10,886 bases of DNA from DATHGT01 sp035317605 (GTDB lineage Bacteria; Methylomirabilota; Methylomirabilia; Rokubacteriales; CSP1-6), in the NCBI GenBank assembly GCA_035317605.1, contig DATHGT010000306.1:1-10886 (forward strand), read 5' to 3'. The translations under genes were made by a program, and so were the position numbers. This document shows positions 5,386 through 10,886 of this stretch, one piece after another (the stretch's first letter is position 1; every line of letters begins with the position of its first letter). Below the pieces are notes generated by a model. That model worked only from the letters and a program-made list of their open reading frames with translations, did not search any database and had not been told where the DNA came from.

Positions 5386-7077
5386 ATGAAGCGTGTTCTG
5401 TCGCTGGTGCTCGTCGTCATCGTGGTCGCCGCCGCGGTCTGGGGCTATCTCTACGCGCAGAGCCGGGGCAGCGCGCCCAAGTATCGGACGGCCCGGGTCG
5501 AGCGTGGGCCGCTCACGTCGGCGGTCTCCGCGACAGGCAACCTCAACGCGGTCATCACCGTGCAGGTCGGCAGCCAGGTCTCGGGACAGGTCGCCGAGCT
5601 CATGGCCGACTTCAACTCGGTCGTCAAGAAGAACCAGATCGTCGCGCGCATCGATCCCGCGCTCTTCGAGGCCAAGGTCAACCAGGCCAAGGCCGACGTC
5701 GATTCCGCCCAGGCCAACGTCCTCAACCAGCAGGCGCAGGTCGAGCGCGCGCGGGCCGACGTCGAGAACGCGCGGGCCGCGCTGGCCGAGGCCAAGGCCA
5801 ACACCGCCAAGTCCCAGGTGACCCTCGTCGACAGCCGGCGCGACTTCGATCGCAAGACCGAGCTGTTCCGTCGCGATCTGATCGCCAAGAGCGACCTCGA
5901 TTCCTCGCAAGCTACCCACGATTCGTCTGCCGCGGTGCTCGACGCCTCGCGCGCCAAGGAGCAGTCGCTCGTCGCCGCCATCGGCTCGGCCGACGCGCAG
6001 CTCAAGGTCGCCCAGGCCATGCTCGAATCCGCCCGCGCCCAGGTCAAGCAGAAGAAGGCCGCGCTCGACCAGGCGCAGATCGACCTCGATCACACGACCA
6101 TCCGCGCTCCCGTCGACGGCGTGGTGGTCTCGCGCGCGGTCGACGTCGGGCAGACCGTGGCGGCGAGCCTCGCGGCGCCCACCCTCTTCACGATCGCCCA
6201 GGACCTCACCAAGATGCAGGTCGAGACCAGCGTCGACGAGGCCGACATCGGCAAGATCCGGCTCGACGCGCCGGTCACCTTCACGGTCGACGCGTTCTCG
6301 GGCCGCACCTTCACCGGCGAGGTCACGCAGATCCGCAAGGCCGCCCTGGTCGTCCAGAACGTGGTCACCTATACGGTCGTGGTCGGGGTGGGCAACCCCG
6401 AGGGCAAGCTCCTGCCGGGAATGACCGCCAACGTCAAGCTCGTGGTCTCCGAGAAACCGAACGTGTTGAAAGTGTCCAACGCCGCGCTTCGATTCCGGCC
6501 GCCCGGCGCCGACGCCGGCCCGTCCGGGCCTTCGGGCGGCGCCACCGCGCGCGGCGGCCAGTCCCTCGGGGGCGGCGCGCCCGCCGAGGGTCGCGGCGAA
6601 GGCGGTCGCGAGGGCGGCCGGCGGCCCTCGCTCGAGGAGATCCGCGAGCGGCTGGTCAAGCAGCTCGCCCTCACCCCGCCGCAACAGGCCAAGCTCGAGC
6701 CCATCCTCCAGGAGAGCCGACAGCAGATGATGGGACTGCGCGAGCTGCCGGAGGGGGAGCGTCGGGCCAAGGCACAAAAGATCCGCGAGGCCTCGCGGGT
6801 GCAGATCCGCGCGCTGCTCACGCCGGAGCAGCAGGCGAAGTACGACGAGATGACCCCGGCCCCGGCCCAGGCCGGCGGCGAGGTGGCCACGCCCGGTCGC
6901 GTGTACGTCCTCGACGCCGAGGGCAAGCCGAAGGCCGTCAACGTCACCCTCGGCATCAGCGACGGCAGCTCCACCGAGGTGGTGCGCGGCGAGCTGAAGG
7001 AAGGCCAGGAGATCGTCGCGGGACTCAGCGGCGGCGGAAAGCCGGGCACGCCAGGCGGTCCGAAGCTCAAGCTCTGA
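5386..7077 (+). CDS. MacA-like periplasmic adaptor with Spy/CpxP-like (LTxxQ) insert
   Basis: 563-aa membrane-fusion protein bridging the MacB-type transporter and the TolC-like channel. Residues 4-22 form a signal anchor. The first half-lipoyl/barrel part (VSATGNLNAVITVQVGSQVSGQV) is followed by a long helical hairpin, about 85-235, with a RLS-like tip (R156, L160; the expected Ser is shifted). The second lipoyl half is TTIRAPVDGVVVSRAVDVGQ, followed by a beta-barrel domain. The membrane-proximal domain begins (VSNAALRFRP) but is interrupted at about 374-500 by a Gly-rich linker and a helical segment with LTPPQQ (429-434) and LTPEQQ (478-483), the paired motif of periplasmic Spy/CpxP chaperones. 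It then resumes as GRVYVLDAEGKPKAVNVTLGISDG. This is longer than usual MacA (about 370-400 aa). Start: ATG 5386 or the adjacent GTG 5383; neither has a clear Shine-Dalgarno. It lies 33 nt after tolC. Confidence 0.93.
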   Translation: MKRVLSLVLVVIVVAAAVWGYLYAQSRGSAPKYRTARVERGPLTSAVSATGNLNAVITVQVGSQVSGQVAELMADFNSVVKKNQIVARIDPALFEAKVNQAKADVDSAQANVLNQQAQVERARADVENARAALAEAKANTAKSQVTLVDSRRDFDRKTELFRRDLIAKSDLDSSQATHDSSAAVLDASRAKEQSLVAAIGSADAQLKVAQAMLESARAQVKQKKAALDQAQIDLDHTTIRAPVDGVVVSRAVDVGQTVAASLAAPTLFTIAQDLTKMQVETSVDEADIGKIRLDAPVTFTVDAFSGRTFTGEVTQIRKAALVVQNVVTYTVVVGVGNPEGKLLPGMTANVKLVVSEKPNVLKVSNAALRFRPPGADAGPSGPSGGATARGGQSLGGGAPAEGRGEGGREGGRRPSLEEIRERLVKQLALTPPQQAKLEPILQESRQQMMGLRELPEGERRAKAQKIREASRVQIRALLTPEQQAKYDEMTPAPAQAGGEVATPGRVYVLDAEGKPKAVNVTLGISDGSSTEVVRGELKEGQEIVAGLSGGGKPGTPGGPKLKL

Positions 7078-7092
7078 CGATGGTCATCGTCA
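7075..7092 (+). promoter_or_regulatory. Hairpin covering the adaptor stop and ATPase start
   Basis: TGACGAT-GGTC-ATCGTCA is a perfect 7-bp stem with a 4-nt loop. The stem contains both the adaptor TGA and the ATPase ATG, and no Shine-Dalgarno is visible before this ATG. Translation of the ATPase would therefore depend on ribosomes finishing the adaptor and melting the stem. Confidence 0.4.
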
Positions 7093-7835
7093 CCGACAAC
7101 CTGACCAAGGATTACCACCTCGGGCCCCACGTGGTCCACGCCCTGCGCGGGGTGTCGGTGTCGGTGGAGCGCGGCGAGTTCCTGGCCGTCATGGGTCCCT
7201 CGGGCTCCGGCAAATCGACGTTCATGAACCTGCTCGGCTGTCTGGACACGTCGACCGAGGGCCGCTATCTGATCGACGGCGAGGACGTCGCCGGCCTCGA
7301 CCGCGACGCGCTGGCCAAGATCCGCAGCCGCAAGATCGGCTTCGTGTTCCAGACGTTCAATCTGCTGCCGCGGGTGAATGCGCTCGAGAACGTCGAGCTG
7401 CCCCTGCTCTACGCCAACGTGGCCGCGCGCGAGCGGCGCGAGCGCGCGCGACGCCGGCTGGCCGCGGTCGGCCTGGCCGACCGCGAGCATCACCAGCCGA
7501 GCCAGCTCTCGGGCGGCCAGCAACAGCGCGTGGCCATCGCGCGCGCCCTGGTCAACGATCCCACCGTGATCCTGGCCGACGAGCCCACCGGCGCCCTCGA
7601 CACCCGCACCAGTCTGGAGATCCTCGCCCTGCTCCAGGGCCTCAACCGCGAGGGCATGACGATCGTGGTGGTCACCCACGAGGCCGACGTGGCCGCCCAC
7701 GCCGGGCGCGTCCTGAGCTTTCGCGACGGCCGCATGGTGCGTGACGAGCGCGTCGCCGCGCCCCGCGACGCGGCCGCCTCGCTGGCCGAGCTGCCGCGCG
7801 ACGCCGAGCGCGACGCCGAGGAGGCCGTGGCGTGA
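7080..7835 (+). CDS. MacB/LolD-type ABC transporter ATPase
   Basis: 251-aa cytoplasmic ATPase that powers the MacB-type permease encoded next. All motifs are intact: Walker A GPSGSGKST (39-47), Q-loop Q91 (FVFQTFNLL), signature LSGGQQQRVAIARAL (143-157), Walker B VILADEPTGALD (163-174) and H-loop H200 (VVVTHE). LSGGQ with FNLLP..NALENVELPLLY is characteristic of the MacB/LolD/YknY (type VII, mechanotransmission) group. The first 220 residues are domain; the Ala/Glu/Arg-rich tail (DAAASLAELPRDAERDAEEAVA) is an extension probably corresponding to the linker that joins the ATPase to the membrane part in single-chain MacB. The ATG at 7080 is 2 nt after the adaptor stop, and the stop overlaps the permease GTG by 4 nt. 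Confidence 0.95.
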   Translation: MVIVTDNLTKDYHLGPHVVHALRGVSVSVERGEFLAVMGPSGSGKSTFMNLLGCLDTSTEGRYLIDGEDVAGLDRDALAKIRSRKIGFVFQTFNLLPRVNALENVELPLLYANVAARERRERARRRLAAVGLADREHHQPSQLSGGQQQRVAIARALVNDPTVILADEPTGALDTRTSLEILALLQGLNREGMTIVVVTHEADVAAHAGRVLSFRDGRMVRDERVAAPRDAAASLAELPRDAERDAEEAVA

Positions 7836-9064
7836 ATCCGCTCCAGAGCGCCCGCGTCGCCCTCCGCGCCCTTCGCGTCAACAAGCTGCGCAGCATCTTG
7901 ACCATGCTCGGCATCATCATCGGCGTGGGCGCGGTCATCGCGATGGTGGGCGTGGGCTCGGGCGCCCAGGCCCGGGTGGCCGAGCAGATCCAGAGCCTCG
8001 GCTCGAATCTCATCATCGTGCTCTCGGGCAGCACCAACACCAGCGGCATCCGGCTCGGCCAGGGCAGCCGGCTCAGCATCACCGAGGAGGACGCGGCGGC
8101 CATCGCCCGCGAGGTCCCCGCGGTGCAGGCCACCGCGCCCTCGATGCGCGGCAACGCCCAGGTCGTCTACGGCAACCTGAACTGGGCGACGGGGATCCAG
8201 GGCGTGACGCCCGATTACTCTGAGGTCCGCGAGTGGGCGGTGATCAGCGGCCGCTTCGTCACCAGCGAGGACATGGCCGGGGCCACCAAGGTGGCGCTGC
8301 TCGGCCAGACCACCGCCGAGAACCTGTTCGGCGAATCCGACCCGCTTGGTCAGGTCGTCCGCATCAAGAAAGTCCCCTTCACCGTCGTCGGCATCCTCGA
8401 CCGCAAGGGACAGAACTCCTGGGGACAGGATCAGGACGACATCGTGCTCATCCCGCTGTCGACGGCCAAGAAGAAGGTCCTCGGGGTGAGCCAGGCCAAC
8501 GCGCGCTCGGTGGGGTCGATCTCGGTGAAGGTCCGCGCGGGCGAGGACATGATCGCGGCCCAGGAGCAGATGCGCGAGCTGCTCCGCCAGCGCCATCGCC
8601 TCCAGCCCTACCAGGAGGACGACTTCACGCTGCGCAATCTCTCGGAGATCCTCCAGACCCAGGAGGAATCGTCGAAGGTCATGACGTACCTGCTCGCGGC
8701 CATCGCCTCGGTCTCGCTGCTGGTCGGCGGCATCGGCATCATGAACATCATGCTGGTGTCGGTCACCGAGCGGACGCGCGAGATCGGGCTGCGCATGGCC
8801 GTGGGCGCGCGCGGTCGCGACATCCTCATGCAGTTCCTGGTGGAGGCGGTCACGCTCTCGCTGATCGGCGGCGTCATCGGCATCGTGCTCGGAGTCGGCG
8901 GCTCCCAGGCCATCAGCCGCTTCGCGGAGTGGCGCACGCAGGTGCCGCCCGGGTCGATCGCGATGGCCTTCGGCTTCGCGGCCTGCGTCGGCGTCTTCTT
9001 CGGCTTCTATCCAGCCCGCAAAGCCGCCCGCCTGGACCCAATCGAAGCTCTTCGTTACGAGTGA
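7832..9064 (+). CDS. MacB-type ABC transporter permease
   Basis: 410-aa inner-membrane subunit of the tripartite efflux pump. N-terminal amphipathic helix SARVALRALRVNKLRSILTMLGIIIGVGAVIAM leads into TM1 (about 22-42). A large periplasmic MacB-PCD domain follows (about 43-280), then the FtsX-like core with TM2 (about 284-307, LLVGGIGIMNIMLVSV), the coupling helix ERTREIGLRMAVGARGRDI, TM3 (about 334-355) and TM4 (about 375-395). It ends in the family signature YPARKAARLDPIEALRYE. The GTG at 7832 overlaps the ATPase stop (GTGA) and has GAGGAG 8 nt upstream. E. coli MacB has ATPase and membrane parts in one chain; here they are split, as in YknYZ-type systems. It is last in the operon; no strong terminator was seen after it. 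Cargo unknown: macrolides, peptides, siderophores or lipoproteins are all known for the family. Confidence 0.95.
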   Translation: MNPLQSARVALRALRVNKLRSILTMLGIIIGVGAVIAMVGVGSGAQARVAEQIQSLGSNLIIVLSGSTNTSGIRLGQGSRLSITEEDAAAIAREVPAVQATAPSMRGNAQVVYGNLNWATGIQGVTPDYSEVREWAVISGRFVTSEDMAGATKVALLGQTTAENLFGESDPLGQVVRIKKVPFTVVGILDRKGQNSWGQDQDDIVLIPLSTAKKKVLGVSQANARSVGSISVKVRAGEDMIAAQEQMRELLRQRHRLQPYQEDDFTLRNLSEILQTQEESSKVMTYLLAAIASVSLLVGGIGIMNIMLVSVTERTREIGLRMAVGARGRDILMQFLVEAVTLSLIGGVIGIVLGVGGSQAISRFAEWRTQVPPGSIAMAFGFAACVGVFFGFYPARKAARLDPIEALRYE

Positions 9065-9144
9065 GTGAAGCGCGACTTGAGCCCCGCTTCCCCGTCACTG
9101 GGGAAATCGCAAGGCGACTACCACAACGGAATCACCCCAATGCA

Positions 9145-9180
9145 CCGGAATGCATACACGCCTCTGGTATGTTCTACCGG
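9145..9180 (+). promoter_or_regulatory. Interrupted dyad in front of the basic-repeat gene
   Basis: CCGG (9145-9148) and CATAC (9153-9157) are mirrored by GTATG (9167-9171) and CCGG (9177-9180). TATGTT (9168-9173) is a poor -10-like hexamer ten bases before the ATG, which would give a nearly leaderless transcript. It could be an operator for autoregulation. Evidence is weak. Confidence 0.25.
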
Positions 9181-9182
9181 CG

Positions 9183-9863
9183 ATGGCACGACCAAAACGC
9201 GCGCGGCGCGCTGAGAAGCGCAACCCAGCGCAGCGAGGCCCGACCAAGCGTCCGTCGGCGAAGCGCGCTCCCGCGAAACGGAGTCCTACGAGGCGATCTC
9301 CGGCGAAACGCGCTCCCGAGAAGCGGAGTCCGACGGAACGCGCTCTGGCGAAGCGCGCTCCCGCGAAGCCCCGTCCGACGAAACGCGCTGCCGCAACACC
9401 GCCTGCGCTGGAGCCGACACCGCCCCGCGCAACGGCTGCCGCTCAGACGGAGTCACCGCCTCCGTCTCCGGCGGAAACCTCTCTGCTCGGCCTCGCCCGC
9501 GCGCTCACCGAGGAGATGTCGTCGGAATCCTCGCCACGCGCCGCGGTGACGTCAGCCCTCGACATGCTCGCGGGCGCGTTCGAAGCGGACGCGCCGCTGC
9601 CACGCGCGCTTGCCCACGCGCGGAGCGCCGGGCTTCGTGACCACACGCGCGCGCTCGCCCTGGCATGGGCGCGCGAGCAGCTGCGCTTGAGCCTGGGCGA
9701 GATCCTCGCGCGCGCCGCTGCCGCCGGCGAGGTGCGCGTCACGCTCTCCGCCGACTCGCTTGCCTGGCTCGTCCTCGCCGGCTGCGAAGCGCTGGCCGAT
9801 GAGCCGCGCGGGGCGGCGCCCGACCGCCTCAGACTGCTGGCGGAGTGGTTGACCGGCGGCTGA
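9183..9863 (+). CDS. Basic KR-P pentapeptide-repeat protein with TetR-like C-terminal domain
   Basis: 226 aa from the ATG at 9183 (MARPKRARR); an upstream in-frame ATG at 9150 adds 11 residues, and neither has a Shine-Dalgarno. Residues 11-70 are twelve pentapeptides of the form [A/T/E]-K-R-x-P, strongly basic and resembling bacterial histone-H1-like or AlgP-type DNA-binding tails. Residues 71-98 are a Pro/Ala/Thr linker. Residues 99-226 look all-helical and resemble a TetR/AcrR C-terminal ligand and dimerisation domain: SPRAAVTSALDMLAGAFEADAPLPRALAHARSAGLRDHTR, then LGEILARAAAAGEVRVTLSADSLAWLVLAGCEALADEP. The N-terminal helix-turn-helix of TetR proteins is absent. It lies 118 nt after the permease, in the same direction, so a role in controlling the pump or in nucleoid binding is possible. 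The TetR assignment is from residue pattern only. Confidence 0.7.
   Translation: MARPKRARRAEKRNPAQRGPTKRPSAKRAPAKRSPTRRSPAKRAPEKRSPTERALAKRAPAKPRPTKRAAATPPALEPTPPRATAAAQTESPPPSPAETSLLGLARALTEEMSSESSPRAAVTSALDMLAGAFEADAPLPRALAHARSAGLRDHTRALALAWAREQLRLSLGEILARAAAAGEVRVTLSADSLAWLVLAGCEALADEPRGAAPDRLRLLAEWLTGG
9213..9392 (+). repeat. Twelve 15-bp coding repeats (KR-P pentapeptides)
   Basis: Imperfect tandem 15-bp units encode EKRNP, AQRGP, TKRPS, AKRAP, AKRSP, TRRSP, AKRAP, EKRSP, TERAL, AKRAP, AKPRP and TKRAA. A 21-bp stretch is identical at 9257-9277 and 9347-9367, exactly six units apart, which points to growth by segmental duplication within the array. Confidence 0.8.
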
Positions 9864-9915
9864 GCGCCTCCAGGCGCGGGCGCACCTCGCGCGCGAACGC
9901 CTCGAGCATCACCGT
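9829..9915 (-). pseudogene. Possible remnant of an LLM-class oxidoreductase C-terminus
   Basis: On the minus strand this frame reads TVMLEAFAREVRPRLEAL, then a few residues and a TGA. The pattern (helix ending in FAREVxPxL close to the stop) is typical of the C-terminal tail of luciferase-like (LLM) flavin/F420 oxidoreductases. Upstream in the same frame the residues become low-complexity Gly-rich and no LLM core is visible; there is a stop about 80 nt before. It overlaps the 3' end of the basic-repeat gene by 35 nt. Short, so chance resemblance is possible. Confidence 0.25.
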
Positions 9916-9982
9916 ACGCCGAGACCGATGACCCCCGCCCGCCCCTCCGGTAGCATCCTGCGCCCATGGCCAAGCGCAGCAG

Positions 9983-10011
9983 TTTCAAACTGAACTATAG
10001 CCTTGTAAAAT
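9983..10011 (+). promoter_or_regulatory. Candidate promoter and palindrome of the secreted-protein gene
   Basis: -35-like TTTCAA (9983-9988), 17-bp spacer, -10-like TAAAAT (10006-10011, 5 of 6). The -35 lies inside a perfect palindrome, CAGTTT-C-AAACTG (9980-9992), which could be an operator. The stretch 9980-10015 is far richer in A+T than its surroundings. The transcript would start near 10018, just ahead of the ribosome binding site AAGGAGG (10030-10036). Confidence 0.35.
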
Positions 10012-10044
10012 CATCGCGGCAGCTGATTGAAGGAGGGCGAGAAA

Positions 10045-10524
10045 ATGTGGACGAAACTCGGTGAGCGAGATCTGGAAAAGACGCGTCTGCTCGCACTCGC
10101 GGTCGTCGCCTCCCTCACGCTCTGTTCGCTTGACGCAGCCGCCGGTGACAGCCGGCCAGAGCGGCACTCCGATAGTTCATTCGCCACCATCTGCTTCAAG
10201 GACGAGCGCAACATCACGTATGGGGTGACCATTGCCGTGGTCCTCGGCCAAACCGCCCTGGTCCTCATCACAAGGGTTCCACCGATGTCAGCCCTCATCC
10301 AGCGACCCACTCCAGAGTTCTTAGTTGGGGGTGCCTATCTCAGGGGCGATGGGAAGGCGTCGGTCAATGCCAGTGGCCCCGGGTCCGGCATCGCATTGCT
10401 TCTTGATCCCCCGAACTTCAACTCGGGCGGTGGCAACGAGTTTCTCCCGGCGACCGGCGGGTTTCCCGGAGCCATCTCTTCGATGACCTTTACCCCGGCG
10501 CCGTGCCTGGATCCTTTACCGTGA
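10045..10524 (+). CDS. Secreted hypothetical protein
   Basis: 159 aa from the ATG at 10045, with AAGGAGG 8 nt upstream, an excellent ribosome binding site. A TTG at 10027 would add six residues but lies upstream of that site. N-terminal signal peptide: charged n-region (to about residue 15), hydrophobic core LLALAVVASLTLCSL, probable cleavage after AAA before GDSRPE. The mature protein has one hydrophobic segment (VTIAVVLGQTALVLI), then a Gly/Pro/Asn-rich region (GSGIALLLDPPNFNSGGGNEFLPATGGFPG) and two remaining Cys (one in ATICFKDE, one in TPAPCLDPLP) that might pair. I recognise no family. Base composition and codon use are visibly less GC-rich than neighbouring genes, which hints at acquisition from elsewhere. 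It appears to be a single-gene unit. Confidence 0.65.
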   Translation: MWTKLGERDLEKTRLLALAVVASLTLCSLDAAAGDSRPERHSDSSFATICFKDERNITYGVTIAVVLGQTALVLITRVPPMSALIQRPTPEFLVGGAYLRGDGKASVNASGPGSGIALLLDPPNFNSGGGNEFLPATGGFPGAISSMTFTPAPCLDPLP

Positions 10525-10556
10525 GCCAAGGCCACCCCGACGGATCTCCGCTCCGT

Positions 10557-10590
10557 AGTTGAACCCGCGACCTCTGGATTGACAGCCCAC
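10557..10590 (-). other. tRNA-like fragment (anticodon arm to T-arm), broken
   Basis: On the minus strand this reads GTGGGCTGTCAATCCAG followed by AGGTCGCGGGTTCAACT. It fits tRNA positions 27-60: an anticodon stem pairing at 4 of 5 positions, a 7-nt loop CTGTCAA with U33 and a GUC (Asp) anticodon, a five-base variable loop AGGTC, then T-stem GCGGG and loop TTCAACT. The 3' half of the T-stem, the acceptor stem and the D-arm are missing, so it cannot be a functional tRNA. Confidence 0.3.
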
Positions 10591-10613
10591 GCGTCCGCGG
10601 ATACGGTCGCGGC

Positions 10614-10886
10614 GTGCCGGTTTCGTCTCCGCGCGTGACCGTCGGCCGCCGCCCCGCACCGGGTCCTTTCCCCATCGCCGAGGCCATCCGTCGGCTTCGG
10701 CGGACGCGCTCGCGGTGGAACCCGACCGTGCTCACGCTGGTGGCCATGGAGAACGGCGATCCGTTCCGGGTGCTCATCGCGTGCATCCTGTCGCTGCGCA
10801 CCCAGGACACCACCACCGGGCCGGCGGCGGCACGGCTGTTCGCGCTGGCCGACGATCCCGCGGCGATGCTGCGCCTGTCACCCGAG
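10614..10886 (+). CDS. nth: Endonuclease III-like DNA glycosylase, N-terminal part (runs off window)
   Basis: The visible 91 residues are the N-terminus of a helix-hairpin-helix base-excision glycosylase of the Nth family, which removes oxidised pyrimidines and nicks the abasic site. IAEAIRRLRRTRSRWNPTVLTLVAMENGDPFRVLIACILSLRTQDTTTGPAAARLFALADDPAAMLRLSPE aligns by pattern with the E. coli Nth N-terminus (PFELLIAVLLSAQATD...TAKLYPVANTPAAML). The LSLRTQD form is a common variant of that motif. The catalytic Lys/Asp and the iron-sulfur Cys lie beyond the window. GTG at 10614 is the first start after the in-frame stop at 10560-10562; a second GTG at 10635 is possible. No clear Shine-Dalgarno. About 20 residues precede the conserved core. 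Confidence 0.88.
   Translation, partial: MPVSSPRVTVGRRPAPGPFPIAEAIRRLRRTRSRWNPTVLTLVAMENGDPFRVLIACILSLRTQDTTTGPAAARLFALADDPAAMLRLSPE

Noticed and set aside
3340..6777. 1145-codon open frame on the minus strand, antisense to the tolC-like gene and most of the adaptor
   Set aside because: Product is low-complexity and rich in His, Arg, Asp and Gly with no recognisable domain. It is a by-product of strong GC bias in the third codon position of the real plus-strand genes.
7490..8596. Long minus-strand open frame across the ATPase/permease junction
   Set aside because: Antisense composition artefact; both plus-strand genes are complete with diagnostic motifs.
9213..9392. CRISPR-like regular repeats
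   Set aside because: The 15-bp periodicity has no spacers and encodes in-frame pentapeptides; it is a protein-coding tandem array.
9966..10064. Small plus-strand frame MAKRSSFKLNYS... of 32 codons
   Set aside because: No ribosome binding site, overlaps the start and ribosome binding site of the secreted-protein gene, and resembles no known small protein.

Overview
High-GC bacterial chromosomal DNA with compact gene spacing. The double-membrane machinery (a TolC-type outer-membrane channel, a periplasmic adaptor and a MacB-type ABC transporter) shows a Gram-negative (diderm) host. The GC-rich codon use, the B12-dependent ribonucleotide reductase as the visible RNR, and the style of the efflux operon would suit a soil lineage such as Candidatus Rokubacteria/Methylomirabilota or a deltaproteobacterium-like or acidobacterial relative. 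That taxonomic guess is inference; no 16S rRNA or ribosomal protein gene is present.

Left part (1-3434), minus strand. nrdJ (726-3026) encodes a complete class II ribonucleotide reductase. It has a recognisable sigma70 promoter (3165-3193), a perfect inverted repeat at the expected transcription start that resembles an NrdR box, and two near-consensus DnaA boxes further upstream. Downstream of nrdJ is a 12-bp-stem hairpin, then a 94-aa hypothetical protein whose stop overlaps the TTG start of a xanthine/uracil-permease-like membrane protein that runs off the left edge. The 408 bases between nrdJ and glsB (3027-3434) hold no gene: they contain the nrdJ leader, promoter and operator, the DnaA-like boxes, a 9-bp inverted repeat and a long quasi-palindrome.

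Middle (3435-9064). A small GlsB/YeaQ/YmgE membrane protein on the minus strand has a candidate sigma54 promoter. It is divergent from a four-gene plus-strand operon: tolC-like outer-membrane factor, macA-like adaptor, ABC ATPase and MacB-type permease. The spacings are 33 nt, 2 nt and a 4-nt overlap. Together these form a tripartite efflux pump spanning both membranes. The adaptor carries an unusual Gly-rich linker plus a Spy/CpxP-like helical insert with two LTPxQQ motifs.

Right part (9065-10886), plus strand. A protein with twelve basic KR-P pentapeptide repeats is fused to what looks like a TetR-type C-terminal ligand domain, with no helix-turn-helix. A small secreted protein of unknown function (10045-10524) follows, with its own less GC-rich upstream region, flanked by fragments that resemble an LLM-oxidoreductase C-terminus and a broken tRNA. 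The window ends inside an endonuclease III (nth) gene.
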